NCBI GenBank assembly: GCA_037577475.1
Contig: CM075206.1
Location: forward strand, 5,427,459-5,491,458
Reading direction: 5' to 3'
Length of the DNA: 64,000 bases
DNA from: Chaunax sp. Z400
Lineage: Eukaryota; Chordata; Actinopteri; Lophiiformes; Chaunacidae
The translations under genes and the position numbers were made by a program. The notes beneath the pieces are model-generated. The model searched no databases, was not told the DNA's origin, and saw nothing but the letters and a program-made list of their open reading frames with translations. Below, one piece after another: positions 26,365-40,340 of this stretch. Each line of letters begins with the position of its first letter. The first letter of the stretch is position 1.

Positions 26365-26919
26365 CAGAAAAAAGGAACTATCCCACTCTCTCTCTATGGT
26401 GATTGAATTTCTTAACATCTTTTCAAAAAGCGCTTAAATGCCTGGAGGCGAGGGGAAGAAACAAGCTAATGGTGGATGGGGAGCACTGAACAAATTTCAG
26501 AGCCCTTTCCTGCTCGCGTTTGAGGTTGAAAGCGAGCTCCTGCCTTTCAAGTTTCAAAGTCCTCCTTCCTCCCGCAGTGTCACTGAAGGATTTGAAAAGA
26601 AGGTAATTGTGCTCACTGCCGTTCTGATCAGAGCACACGCCCCAGCTCTAGTATTTCAGGAGCTTTCTCTACCACTATTATGGTACCTGGTGCTCCATTC
26701 CTGCATTCTCCCTCCCTTCCTATACTCTTTCTCCTCTCTCTCTTACTAACCCTCAACAAATGCACTCCCTCTTGCTCTCCCTCACTTGCTCTCTATCCCT
26801 CTTTCACTCCCAGCCAGCCACTCATTAAATCCTAAAAACCCAGGTTTCTCCCTTTTTTTCCCCTTGACTGGGGTCTCTATTGTAAAACTGGTACGAATAC
26901 CTTCAGAGAAAGCCCTATG

Positions 26920-27240
26920 CATGGCCTTTAATATGCCGGCCTAAAAGAGAGCGTGCATGTAGTGACAAAATGAAATTTTTTGAAGAGATAATGAGATGTG
27001 GAGTGGGGCCAATTCCTCTGAGAGTTGGGCTTGGGGACAAGAGGGGGCTTAAGTTAAGGGTGCCCAGCCAATTCAAAGAAATGATAAGTGAAACAAAAGC
27101 TTGGCTTGTTGTTTTTGACGGTATTTTCTGGAGGCAGAGGTTAGGAATAAGGATTGCTGTTGTTCCACATGCCAATCTGTCCTTGACTCTCGAGCATCTG
27201 ATTTGCCCTCCAGCCAGAACTCAGTCAGTCACTAAAGCTA
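26920..27240. promoter_or_regulatory. Possible regulatory stretch in intron 2
   Basis: Complex sequence with CCTTTAATATGCCGGCC, AGAGATAATGAGATG, GGGGCCAATTCCTC and AGCCAATTCAAAG. ORFs on both strands cross it, which shows only that stops are sparse here. A further short block of similar kind lies at 27690-27760 (GGCATTGGCGCTATAG, TTCACGATTAGCGC). Confidence 0.3.
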
Positions 27241-29509
27241 GGCCATGTATGTTTCTAGGTGCACAAAGGGCCATTGCACATCACATTTCAACATCCCCCC
27301 ACTCCACCCTTACCGCCTTTCCAAAAACCCTAAACATCATAGGAGGTGTTGTTGCACCTCTGAGCCAAAGCCAGACATATCCTGTGTTCCACCTTCGAAC
27401 TTCTCAAAGCACTGTTGTCAGTGGCACAAACAGGTTTTGGCTGGGGAGCACACCGAGAATGAACAAGGAGGAGAGAGGAGCGGAGGATATACAGTGAAAT
27501 CACAAAACATTTCTTCAAAGCTCCTCTCCTCCTGTGCAATAATCTCTTGCTCCTTTTTTTTCTTTCTCTTGCAAATCAACTCCCGGGAAAGACTCAAGAC
27601 TCCTCAATTAACAATGAGAGGGGGAAGAAGAATTCCAGCAGCTGGCTGGAGTTTAATAAGAGCACCTCTCCAAGCGGCTTAGGCTTATGTACCTGATTCA
27701 CCGGCCCTGGCATTGGCGCTATAGACAACGGGAATCGTTCACGATTAGCGCAGGTTGAAAAACAAGGGAGGGAAAGGGACAAACTCCACCAAACCCAACA
27801 CAACAAGAGCACAGGGGATTACTGCGATTGTGTGAGGTATTTTTCTGATCAACTTCATGGCTGACGGGCTCAGTGCCACAAGGACCTGGGTGCATTCCTC
27901 ACAACGAAGTTCAGTTCTGCATTATGTGAAGGTTACAAAGTCCTGATGGAGATGCCTGTATTTGCCTACAATGGGTTGACATTGGAGAAACTCCTTAACG
28001 GACAAATCTTCTAAATGTCAGAAGGCAGAATCCACAAAGCAGAATAATTAGTAAACCCGAGTCGAAATATTTTACAGAGCTCTAGAGAACTTCCGCAAAC
28101 CTAGTGTTCACTCTCTTTAACTTTGCACTCCTGTTTGATTCGGTCTCTGCAGACTGAATCCACAGTGGTACATTATTTAAACATCAGCGCTTGACTGATA
28201 ATTGGACCATGTGCAGAGAGAGGCATGGGCAGGTCAGGATGTTCCCTCTACTGGTTAGTAGTCAGTTGTCAGCAGCTGATTTCACACACATCACCATAAA
28301 ATGCTCTCTTCAATATTCATCTAAGGAAATTTTACTCACACATCTCAATTTGGCTCTCGGCAGCCCACGTCCCAACTCTCCTGCTTCACAGCCCCCAGTC
28401 CAAGCCTGTTCTCTTTGCCGCCAGGGGTCTGCCGGGACACACCCAGAGTTCAGCATCTCGCGGGCCCAGCCTCCAGGCCCTGGCGGCTGGGGAGAGGCAA
28501 ATCAAAGCCTGCTTGGCGCCTTCCATCTTCCCTACGCTCACCTCAAATCAGCCTCACAGCAGGGTTGTGTCGTGCCAAGCCTCCGCCTGCCCCTAGCTAC
28601 CCTTTATTCACCCATTAGAGGCACAGGCCCACCATAGAGCAGCCAAAATCCCACTACCATTTCATCAGGGCCACATTGTGAGGAAGCAATGAGCATTGCA
28701 TTGAAAGAGCTGAAAGCCAGGCACTAAAATGCATGCTGATGCATTTTTGACCATGGATAGTTATGGCTTTTAAGGCTTTTTTTTTTTTTTTTTACTCAAA
28801 GGGCACCTTGCCTGCATTCTTTGAGGAATCAAACACCAAGAGATGCATTTGATGAAGGCTTCAAAGCAAAAAATGCCATTTAGTGGTCTGATTAGCTTAT
28901 AGACTATACAAGCAATGCTTCAGAGAGTCACAAGCCAGTTATGATCCACCATAACCTGTTAGTTATTTATACTGTCCTCTGCAACAATAAAAAAAAATGA
29001 TTGAGAGCAAGGGCAGACTAGGGCAAAATTATATCCGTTTGGGATAGCTGGTCTTTACGGTGAATATGGGAATACTGCCCACCAGACCAGAGTGGGCCAG
29101 TTTTCCACTGGACCTCAGCATTGGAATCCCACTTCTGACACCAGAGTGATCGGGACCAAGTCTGTGGCACTCAGATTAGGAACGGCTGGCCAAGAGAAAT
29201 GGATATCCAGCCAAAGCAAAGAAACACAGAGCCAACAGTTTGGATAAAATAGAAAAATAACACAGTAATTTCAAGCACATCAAATGTGATCCAAAATGCT
29301 ACTGTGGATGTTTTACACCTTACAGTTTTGACTGATATCATTTAATTATTTCACTTCAATGTAATTAGTTGTGGTTTTATGTTTCATTTTGTATTCATTA
29401 TATATAATACTCTTATGTAAGTATTGTATGATGTTATGTCTGCTTTTGCAAACATAATAATGCACATTCACACATTCTGGTACATGCATTCAAGTGTGCA
29501 TGTGTGCAC

Positions 29510-29720
29510 TGAATTGAGGCATAGAAGCCCCCATTAGGATAGTTAGCTAGCACTTACTAGGAACTGGATAATTAGACACTTCAAAGGCACCTGCCCGCCA
29601 TCCCAGAGGGGGTAGGAATCATTGCTCAGCGCCCCGCCCCATTTAAAAGCATGTTAACTCCTATCTGAGGCTAGCAGGCTAATTTAACTCTTGACATTTG
29701 GTATCTAAGGAATGAGAGGG
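29510..29720. promoter_or_regulatory. Candidate regulatory stretch in intron 2
   Basis: It contains CCCCATTAGGATAGTTAGC, GGATAATTAGACACTTC, AGGCACCTGCCCGCC and CAGGCTAATTTAACTC in 200 bases. These are homeodomain-type cores next to an E-box (CACCTG). A C20 run begins 54 bases to the right. Confidence 0.35.
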
Positions 29721-29773
29721 ATCAGCCATTTAGCTGGAACAGGATTACCCCCCCACATACCCTCAACAGCGCG

Positions 29774-29793
29774 CCCCCCCCCCCCCCCCCCCC
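29774..29793. repeat. C20 run
   Basis: An uninterrupted C tract in intron 2 (G20 in the gli3 transcript), preceded by AGCGCG. Its length may be a sequencing estimate. Confidence 0.9.
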
Positions 29794-32549
29794 TCCTTGT
29801 CCTCACCCTCCCCTTCAACCCCAAAACCCCTTCTCCCAGTCAGGCCGGATTCATTAATTTTCCTGATGCTAAGTACTTTATCAATGACTGGTGAACGTCT
29901 AAGTCCAGAGTGGACGCTCCCTCTCCTCCTCTCTTCTGCAGTGATTAGGCCTGTGCATGTTCAGATCTGTCTGTCTAATTCACTGACCTGCTACTATTGC
30001 TGCTGATCCATTCTCACACCTACAATGCAGCTCGGTAAACAGAGATGAATCTGTTACAAGAGCCATGTTTGCACAACACTTAGACTGAGTCCACACTGAG
30101 CAGGCAAACTTTGAAAACCCTGTTTAAGTGTGAAAACCAGAATGTTTCCAGCCTCAGGTTAAACTTCTCTTGAGTTACCTCCTGCAGGCTGTGCTCTCTT
30201 GCTGAACTCACAATTCAGCTGTTCTCATTTACATATTTTTCTGTTTTTGTCGTAAGGTAAATGAGATGGAATCACACTGTGATTTGTCACCAGGTGAACA
30301 GTAACTCCTGCAAAATGCTGAGCTGCAAAGCTGGCTTTTTACCTTTATCATGCTAAAGGCCCAATCCAGGCTGAAATGTGTGCAGTTTTCATACTGTACA
30401 TATCCACTATGAAGACCTCGTGTCAAAGATGCTGCTATAATGTCAACCAAAACATAGGAACATAGATTCAAATCTCGCCGGCTTACTGTAAATGTACTCG
30501 TTGCATATTGGCACAAAATTCTATATTTGCTGGTAATGATCTGATTAATTATAAATCTGTATTAATGAGGGTGGGCGTTCTGGCCAACCAATGAAATCTA
30601 TCTATTTAATCGCATTCATGCTCCATGGATCTAAATTGCTTTTTGCTCACATTTGAAACAACTTGTAGACCTCATCCAGACTTGAAATAGCATATGAATC
30701 TCTCCATTCTCATTGTTAAAAAGACAATATTGCATTAAAGATTGTTCTTTTTTTTTTGTAGGGGCTCCTCCTCCATCATACCACTGGCTGTACAGCAAGT
30801 CACGTTGCATTGCTTATAATGTGTAACCTGAGGAGGAGCCATGTGTGAAGTAGTTTGTCCAAACAGCATAGCCATCTAGTTGGCTACATCACTATTGGTA
30901 TGCGTAGAGCAGATCGACTCATAATCATAAATGATTTTCCCGAAAAGTAGATGGTGGACGTCAACAAGATCGATCATGACCGCACCTCCCCTATGGATCA
31001 ATGTCCAGTAGCATTCAAGCAAACATATTCAAATACAGTCAGCAACGTTTGGCTTATAACAGGTAGAGAGCTTCTTGGAGATCATTCTCATTCATAATAC
31101 TACATTAGCCTTAGTCTATTGTCTTCTGTTGAATGTCTACATTACAGGTTGACTCAGGGGCTACGCATGAGTGTGACGGATCTGGGTTAAATGAACAGCA
31201 TGCCTGAGCCTTTGATGGTGCAGCTGGCAATGCTTACAGTTTCTAACCCCTCACATTTGGACATAAGGCCTTTTTACCAGAGAGCATGACAATCAGAATT
31301 CCAAACTACAAGCCAAATGCCATAAAAATAACACAACTCAACTGACTCCTTCACTCTGCTCCTACAATAAGGGGCTGTTATGCACACACATAAAGTCTCG
31401 TGGTATTAAAAAAATACTGCGCTGATTGAATCAACTTTTGTGCCTTTTCAGGTTGACACATTAATTATTTAAAATAGCACTGGTTCATTTTCCATATTTT
31501 TTTCCCATCAAGACCCAAAAGGTGCCAAATAACCTCACAAAGAACCCTTTATAAACCTATCAAATGTAATTTGCTTTCAAAATCCTACAACACACGGTTT
31601 TGCCAAGATTGCTGCAAGATGACAGACCCCACCCTCACCCCCCCGCCCCCTACGTGTGATACGAATGGGAGTGCCCACTTAATAAATAGGGTATAATTCA
31701 CCCTTCTCCCCCCTTAAAATACAGGTGAGGCCTGGACCCCTTCATTACAGTGTCTGCAGCAGACAGAGAAAGCTCTGCAGATTAGAGGATCTGCTATGTT
31801 GGCCAAACAGACTTAAACACAGTCTGCAGGGAAGGGGATGGAGGTTGGAGATGAGTAGGGGAGAGGAAAAGGCACCAGACCTTCTTCATGATTAGATAAG
31901 TGGCTCTGTAGAGCGATAAAATGGACAACACAGGCTGAAAGTTCCAGGTTTGGATGATGTGATGGACATGGCTGCAGCAATCATATTTTATGTCACAGGT
32001 TAGATCAGCTGGTATGTGTCAAGTGCATACTCAGCATACTCAGTGTACAATGTATAGTGTGTAAGAGAATATTTGAAGGTGCATTTTTCTCAAATTTATT
32101 AAAAAGCCAATGGTGCAAATCTGTAAGCGTTTGAAGGAGCAATGGGGCACGAAAAATCCCATCGCTAAAGGAGGGATTCAAGCTGAAGGTTACACTTTGT
32201 AGAGTCATGTTCCTACATCCAACAGGTTGCTTTAAGGGGCATTCTTCATAGAAAACATGCAAAGCTTTAGGATTTATACCCAAATCTTAAATTTATATGG
32301 TGAGAAAAATATGGGGTAGGATTTTAAAAAGAATTATGTGGCTTCCTAAATCATTTCAATCTTTTCAACTCGTAGTTTTTCTCCAGTTTCAACATTTTCC
32401 TCACTTACTTCTCCCCTTCCTCCCTCCCTGTCTCTCTGCCTCCTGTTGCTGTCCGCTCTGTAATGAGCTCTCCTCATGTATGACCTCTCCTGTCACTCCC
32501 GCCGGTCGAATCCTCCTCTCCCCGCTCCACTCTCGCCTCCTTCTCTAAT

Positions 32550-32740
32550 CTCTGTATTACTTTGCCATTAATCCCACATTCCACGCAAGGTTAGCCATTG
32601 CAGCTCAGATGACAAGTCGCCTTCGTAATCTGGCGTTCATATTGGAATGAATCAGCGGGATGGAAGGAGAGCAGTGTTTAAAATTATCATAGTAAAAGAC
32701 TTGACTGCTGCTTTAGGATTCACCTGTAGCCTGCAGCATT
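32550..32740. promoter_or_regulatory. Candidate regulatory stretch in intron 2
   Basis: Between two pyrimidine-rich tracts is an island of complex sequence: TTTGCCATTAATCCCAC, CAAGTCGCCTTCGTAATC, GGAATGAATCAGCGGG and AAAATTATCATAG. The sharp contrast with its flanks suggests selection, which needs checking by alignment. Confidence 0.35.
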
Positions 32741-35700
32741 CCCTTCCCTCTCCATCATTTATTCCCCCTCTCTTGCTTCCCTGCATCCCACCCTCTGTCT
32801 CTCATTCGCACTTCCTTCTCCCTAATCTCTTGCTGCTCACTCCTGATTTCTTGATCTTATCCCTCGCTCTTCCCACTTTCTTCCCAGTTCCCATGTCTTA
32901 CCCAAATCTCCAATACCTACCTCCATCCATCCCTCTCCCTCCCTCCAAAGCCGCAGTGGGACTGTTGGACTCACGCAGCCCCATGCTGAGCTGCTCCAGA
33001 GCCAAGCCAGAACAAAGAGCCCATTGAGCCGAGCGGAGACATAATGTAGGCCGCCTCTGACAGCACTGAAGATGAAGTCATGAGGTCGCCAAACAGTTAA
33101 TAATGACGGCCCATCCTCCAGCTGCACAGAGCGTGTGTACAGTTTGATTCCGTCGAGGGGAGTGAGAGAAAATGAGAGGTTACGTGTCTGCATGTATGAG
33201 TATGTGCAGAATGCAATGCATGTGTACGCATAATAGAGCATGTGGATAGATTAAAAAAAGCTTTTAAGAGCGTAATGAGATACTCAATGACACTCAAAAA
33301 TGTGTTCAATCACTTTGTAAATACCAAAGAGGACAAACAAAACCCTCAGAGAATTGCACTTTTAGCTTTGGCTTTGCTCCAGCTGCGATGAGGAACACCC
33401 ACCCCACCCCAACACTGCCCCCTGTTCCTTATTGGAGTCTGTCTGGCGCAAAGTTTGACATGAGACACATCTCAGCGGGACTGGAGCTGTCGCTGCAAGG
33501 CCCACACTCTGTACATCATAACACTCACAGCCCCAGGTGAGATCATGCAGGGTAGGAAAGACAGAGAGGTGCATGTGTATTGGCCTCCGTGTGCAAGTGT
33601 GCGAGTATGCATGTGGTTCAAGCATTAATCTCAATGCCCCTGAATGGGCATGGTCAATTAAAATGCCTTTACAGGACCACTTGCTTGACAAGAGGCCTCA
33701 ACGCCGAGATGGGCTCAGGACAGGGGGAGGAGGGGGAGGCCAGGAGAGGATGGTGAAAGACAGCTATGCAATTGATTAACTTTAGAAGGACTTGCTCAAG
33801 TTTAAATTGCACAGCCCCTGTGCTGTAAGCTACAGACATTTGTTTCCCCAAATGCTTCTTTTATACCATGTCTGTGCTACACATCTGAGTTCAATTCTCC
33901 GCATGCCCTCTCTCTGAAAATCAATTCCTCCTCCTCTCCTCTGCACTTTTCCTCCAGCTCTGCGAACAGACCAGGGTGAGGGGATTACGCTGTCCCTCCC
34001 CAGATCCAAGCAAGACAACAAATGGTTCTTATCAACTGACACCCCCTGCCATCTAGGAGGAAGAGGCAGAAAAACTGGCCAAGCTGCCCCTGCACGGATG
34101 TGTTTCTGGGCTCTGTCTGCCAATCGTAGCAACTCTTTTCACACTTGAAGCCAGAGCTATTTACGAGAGCCTTGGGAGAATGTGTACGCAGCACCAGAGG
34201 GTGGGAAGAAAGGAGGGGAGAGAGAGCTGCTGCTTCTCAACCTCTGCTTCTAATCAATCACCAGAAATCACTGCCATGGTTTATGGCCTTTGATCCTAGC
34301 TCCTCTTTCGCACTGCGAGGGAGAAAGTTGGGCGGGAAAAGCAGGGGGGGTTTGCAGGGAGAAGGGTGAGAGTCAAGGCCCAGAGGGTGTGGAGGTCAGG
34401 GGAGAGAGATTAGGGGGTATAGGGTCTTTTGCTCTCTCAAAAGCGTGTCTTGATTTAATCCAGCAAGTTTTGAGCAGGGAGTGGGTTGTGGTCCAAACAC
34501 ACAGGATGAAGTTTTAGGCTCCACAAATCTGCTAAATTAAGATAATGTACAGAAAAAGTTTACATGCAAACGAAGGAAGCAGTATTTTTGTGTTGTTTCT
34601 GCTTTTTTTCAGTACAAAGGGAAACAATTACTCACAAATACGGTGCACAGTCTTTTTTTTTAGGCCTTGCCACTCATATGTCAAACAAGAAACAAAAAAA
34701 AATAAAAAGCAGAAAATGCATAAATGAGCATATTGATAGAGTGTATTCATGGGAAAATAAAATAACTCACATGTAGGACGTGTCCTGCACAGTTAGTCTA
34801 TCATATAAGCTCCAACCCTGGTGGTGAGGCCACTAGTTGCTACTTCATGCAAGCAAACAAAACAGACAAAGCGCGAACAAGAACACACCACAATAAATCC
34901 CCCTGGCTTGCTCAAGACACTCCTGCTTTATTACTCCTGGCAGGAGGGAGGCCACTGATGCCAAATGGACAGAATGATCAACTCCTGTTTCCACACTTTA
35001 TGGGTTTATGGTTTCCCTTGCACCTCCCTCTTTGGAGAGGAGCAACGTCAGCCACAGTGCTGCTCGGGTGCAGCAGGGCCAGGCTGGTCGATGGAGCCTC
35101 TCACACGGGGGCAGGCTGATTTGTCTTTGTGAGGCGGGTCGTTGGTTCAGAGACTTGTCTCTGACCCGGGTGACCTCTGACTCCCAGGCCATTCTGCCTC
35201 TCAGCGTGCCAGTGAAAATGATCTCAGGTTCTTCTATGGAGCCATTGTGATGACCAGCATGAATAATCACAACTTGTTAGAATTAAAAATCTATGACAGA
35301 CACGTAAGATTGAGATCGGTCTCTATAATCTGTGCAAGTTTAAGGGAAATTCAACTACAACATGTATCTTTGGTCTAATGCTTTTGGTTTCAGCCATTGT
35401 CTCTATCAGAGTTACACAAGTTTTTAGAAAACTCTCAACCCTCCAGACGTATTCGGTAGAGAACCCCAAGCCCAGCAATGCATTTAGCATCTGAACTGTG
35501 TGCTGCAAACATCCATCACAGTTTTCAGACTGCTATACTTATAGTTGTGCATGCGGTCAGTTTTTTGTGCCACAAAGGAATATTACAGACATTTCAGGTT
35601 CACTCCCTTTATGTTTTATCCATCCAAATAAAGCGCTTTAAATTATCTGACTTATTTACTCTCTGATTGGCTGACTGCTCATGTTTCATGCATGGTGTAA

Positions 35701-36263
35701 TTTTATTGTATTCATGTGTTCTTAGGTCATTGCAATTGCTTTATTTATGTTATTGTCGGCTACATTGATAGAAACACAAATGCAAGATCCAGGCTGTAAT
35801 TAAATTGGAATTTCCTTAAAGGGATCATTTTGAGGTTTTCATTGAGGTTCAAAGCTATATTTCTTGCTAGCAGGATGATGACTGACCAACAAAAAAAGAA
35901 AAAAAGAAGATGCAATTCCACAACAGCTAAACTCTGGCAGCCTCTGCACAGCACGCAAAGGTCTTCAGGCAGTGGCTTATATGCATCTTCCAGCAGTGGA
36001 GGAGCAGTGGAGCTCAAGCAGGCAGATCTGGGTATGCGGAAGTGTGCCAGACAAGAGAGGCCAAGCTGGGCTGGGCTGGACTGGGTTGGGCAACTGAGGT
36101 TCCCCTCCACCCTGATTAGCAGTGAGGCTAAGCTAATCCTGCACCTCAGGCCTCTGTGAGGTGGCTCTGCCAAAGCCTGTCCCCCTGCTGCTGCAGGAAA
36201 TTGCCTTCTGTGCAGAAGTCCATGAAATAGCTATGGCTCACCAGTGAAAGCAAAGCATATCCA

Positions 36264-36306
36264 GTGTGTGTGTGTGTGTGTGGGTGTGTGGGTGTGTGTG
36301 TGTGTG
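36264..36306. repeat. GT repeat with GGGTGTGT interruptions
   Basis: A TG tract broken twice by GGG, in intron 2. Confidence 0.9.
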
Positions 36307-37089
36307 CACATGGGGGCCAGTGTGACTTTACAAACCACAACCTACAGGTAGATTTCATATTTGATACCTGTCTCCAAAAACGAATGACGTACCATTATAA
36401 AACCAGCCGTATTTCAGATAAGTTAGTCCTCTTTTCTTTATATTCCTGCTCATATGATACTTTTTTTGTATGCTATGAATAATTGATGTACCATACAGAG
36501 GTCTTTTGACACTAAAAGCCAGTTTTCCTGTGTGGGGTTGCGAGTCAGGCTCTATAACGCCTCCTCCATTGTGCTGTTTGACCCGAGGGCCAGCCAGAGC
36601 TCCCATGAGGTTCCTTATCCCTCCATCAGTCCTCTCTCATTAGCCCCTACAGGCAGAGTCTAGAGTAAGGTAACACAGAGGGGCCCATGCTTTCTCCTCT
36701 GGTCCCCATGAAGCACAGAAAGCAGAAATACAGATGACAGAGATCACTTTTTGGCAGACGTGATGCACAACTACTAACACATTTCTTAAAATAACAACCA
36801 ACTTATCTCTTGTAAAAGACAAGGCCAATTTAGGAGAGTAAACAGATACATTTCTTTGGTTTCTTGCCATTTTTAAATCTCCCATCAGATCTCTGGAAGC
36901 CGAACCACTTATCAGGATTTATTTCCAGGCCCTGTCTGGAAATTATTATAAATTCTATGTATTTATAAATCTTATTTTCCTTCAGACACACAAAAAAAAG
37001 ATCAGCTTTACAAAGTTGTTCATCTTTTTGTGAGAATAAAACAGGGATAAAATAGTGTAAAGCAGAGGTGGCAGCATGAGGAGGGAGAA

Positions 37090-37111
37090 GGAGGAGGAGG
37101 AGGAGGAGGAG
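37090..37111. repeat. (GGA)7 repeat
   Basis: A short pure GGA tract in intron 2, inside a wider purine-rich run. Confidence 0.9.
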
Positions 37112-37139
37112 ATGGGGCAGAACACAGTGGAGAAACAGT

Positions 37140-37690
37140 TGATTATGAGTCCCATCAAGTGATCAATGATTTCATTAATAAGACGGATCACGCGGCTGTC
37201 ATAGCTGTGACATAGGCTGAGGGATGATCCGCTCCCAACGCTCCATTTCCCGCTATCCTCCCTCCCTTCCTCCCTTCTGCCTCCCTGTCCTTACAATATA
37301 GCCTCCCTCTGCCAACGACAAGGCAACGGCAAGGAAAAAAGGCATGGAGCTGAGTGTTGACAGGGGTGGGAGGGGGATAGTCATGAGGGAGGGAGAGAAT
37401 GGAGGGAGAGGGGAGGGAGGAAGAAAAGTGAAAATCCATTTTGAAACCCATTTTCAATTAGGGGTCCACAAGCTGTTATCACAGGTGTCCCAGAATGGGG
37501 GCCCGTAAGTGAAAATGTCTCCTATCCGTTTCTGAAATGAAACCTTATCTGGGAGGCACAAAGATGGCGGGGACAGCGTATCTGTAAATTACTTTCCATC
37601 CCCGCTGTTAACGGGAACTTTATTTCTGTCAGATGACATTCCCCTCTATTTACTGTTGATCATTTAAATGGCTGCCTAAAAAGAAGGTGG
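37140..37690. promoter_or_regulatory. Candidate regulatory stretch in intron 2 with a YY1-type site
   Basis: Two complex blocks flank a purine/pyrimidine-rich middle. The left has ATTTCATTAATAAGACGG and GATCACGCGGCTG. The right has TTTTCAATTAGGGGTCC, AAGATGGCGG (37561-37570, the YY1 core), TTAACGGGAACTTTA and TTGATCATTTAAATGG. The composition is enhancer-like. Confidence 0.4.
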
Positions 37691-38819
37691 CCCCTCACTC
37701 CGACTCTATCGCTCGCCGCTCTTTGTATCGCTCTTCCTTCTCTTCCTATCAGAAGATTCTTTTCCTAAAAGCAGTCAAGTGTTCTTTTTCTTCTTTAAAC
37801 ACTTTAGCCACGCTCTCCATTTGCTTAGGGATTTCTCTGGTAACCTACACGAAAGCCAAACATTTGTCACCCTCTAAGGCTTAACTTGTTTGCTCTGAGA
37901 CCCTTGCGCTTGCCCTTTTAAGCATGACCATTAAAAGGTCCCAACTCACTCACTCTACAGAGGCTCTGTCATGTTAAAGCAGCATTCCCTGGAAATTTTA
38001 TACACTGTGTCCAGTTGTTCTCCTCCCCGTGTTTCAATTCTCATCCCATTACTTACACTACCTCCCTCTCTTTCCTTAAACCAGCAGCACCGATATCATA
38101 AAAGTCCCACCAACGAGAAACTTTTCCTCCTTCTTTTTTCTCCTCCAAACAACCAATCTGTTAGCCCCCACCTCCTGATTTTTCTTTTTTTATTCGCAAA
38201 TTATCCCATGACGACAGGATTTATTCGGGCAAGGAGCATGGACATCTTTTTTTTTTTTTTTTCAACTCGGGACCCAACAAAAGAATCAGGGAACTTTGTG
38301 GTCCACCTGCTTGCCGAATGATGAGGGTGGGAGGGAAGAGTAACCCCCCCGCCTCCCCCATGAACCCCTCCTAAAGAGCACCAATCACAGCATTGTTGTG
38401 GCACAGTCGGCTCTTTTGAGCTGTCAGTGCAAGAGGAGGGGGCACGCAGAATGAATGGCACACAGGATGAAGCCACCATTTGGACAACCATGTGGGGACA
38501 CTCTACCAGGACTCAATAATCACTCTGGGCCTTGGAAAAAACTTACAGACTAAGGACCAGAGAGGAAGATAGAGTGAAGGGGGAGGACAGCAATAAGTTG
38601 AGAATTATTGGGTTAAACCATTAACAGTTTGCTCGTGCCGGTGATCAGCAACATGATCTGATCAGTATCTGTTTGCAAAGCTGATTCCAATCTAATAATA
38701 ATGCTGAGCTTCTAGGTAGTGAGAGATTGCAATGGAAAGACTAAGCTAAACATCCACTTTATTTACTCCACCTGCCCTACCCCACTTATTTTCCACTTTT
38801 CACAACTTATCTTAGCACA

Positions 38820-39350
38820 CTGTTCCCGGGCACACCACTGGGTTTCCCCTGAGCCGAGATCAGGGGCCGCTTCTCAGCTTGATGGGGGGAAATATTTCGC
38901 CGGGCCTTCCTTGGAAGAAACAGTCGCTGGGGTTCCACAGCTGCTCACAATTACCTTTTGTTTGGATGGAGGCGGTCGGGCAGGGGCTACAGGGGTTAAA
39001 GTTTAGGCGAGTGTAGGGTTACACCTGATAAGAGGTTATGAGTTCTGGGGGCGACTTGGGAATGCGCTGTAATTATAACAACACAAAGAATGTGTAAGCT
39101 ATCTTCCGATTCCAAGACAGAGATTGAGATCTAAAAGGGACCTCTCTCTGCAGATAAGTATCATCCCTCCCTTCATCAAGAGAATTATGAGACTACTGTA
39201 TTTTGGGGAGTGCAACATAGCTTAAAGCTGTAGCGTATCTTCTGACGTGGCCGAGTCAGCGTAGGAGAATCCTCAGTGAGGTTTTCAAAGCAAGCCATGT
39301 GCTGATCAAAGCTGTAATTACCAGCACATTATGTAGAAAAATCCAGAATC
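38820..39350. promoter_or_regulatory. Candidate regulatory stretch in intron 2
   Basis: Complex DNA with AAATATTTCGCCGGGCC near 38890, GCGCTGTAATTATAAC near 39065, GTAAGCTATCTTCCG and AAGCTGTAATTACCAGC near 39310. It lies about 2 kb on the exon 3 side of exon 2. No coding potential is recognised. Confidence 0.35.
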
Positions 39351-40340
39351 ACAGAGCCAAATTACATGCATGCTTTTTCCACAACAAACTTTTTCCTTCC
39401 TTGCTGCCCTTTTAATTAATAAAGCTGTGCTGCCATCTGGGAATGAGTAAGAGTGAGAGTATTCCAAGGATGTTACAGGATGAATTACTTTACCCACTTC
39501 ACGTGATAACTCCCATATGTGGTATAAGTCACAGCAACTTATTTACCCTTTCCTGGATTGTTCGGCTCATCTTCAAACTTGGGTTGATCACATCTGACAT
39601 TTGCAGATTCGTAGAGGGTGACAGAAACTGCTAGAGTCAACCCTCCACAACCCAAAAACCTCCAAATCCTCGCTGCTAATGAGCACAGCTGCAGCTTAGG
39701 CCATGGTGATCTCAACTTTGGGTTTGTTATGACTTTAGCTCGATGCTCCAAGGCTCTCCAGCCAAAAGGGAAAGAAAAAAAAAAACGGCATCTAATATTC
39801 CTCATTCCAGCAGCTGAATGGTGAATGAAAGGCTGAATGGCGACAGGCTTAGTGAACTGTAAGCTCCACACCACCTTTAATAGCATGTGTTGAAGACATT
39901 GCTATGTAAACATGCCAGAGTTTTGCTACCAGTGACGGTTATATGTGACTCACTGTGAACCACAAGAAGAGGGAAAAGTAAACATAAAGTAAGGATCTGT
40001 GCGTCTCTTTGGGACTTGGTGAATTTCATCTTAAAGTAATGAGAACATAAGAACAAAAAACATTCCCTGGTCCACAGCAGGTCAGTGGCCCCGAGACTCA
40101 AATACGTTGAGTGATAACAGGTGACGTATGGTAACCAAACCTCCCTCTTACAGTTGTCTGGAGTGCATCAAGTCGTTGTTACTTTAGCTCAACTTTAGAA
40201 TAGAAATACATGAAACTTGTGATTTAATTGCAAGTTTATCAGTAAATTGCTAGCTGTCTTTCTTTTAACATATTTTGTGCACATTTTTAAGTATTGTATT
40301 AGAAAAGGTTGAGGTGGCAAAAGGCAAAAAGCCTTTTTTT

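Noticed and set aside
26970..27497. ORF of 175 codons
   Set aside because: No family features and overlapping ORFs in other frames; inside intron 2. More likely complex non-coding DNA with few stops.
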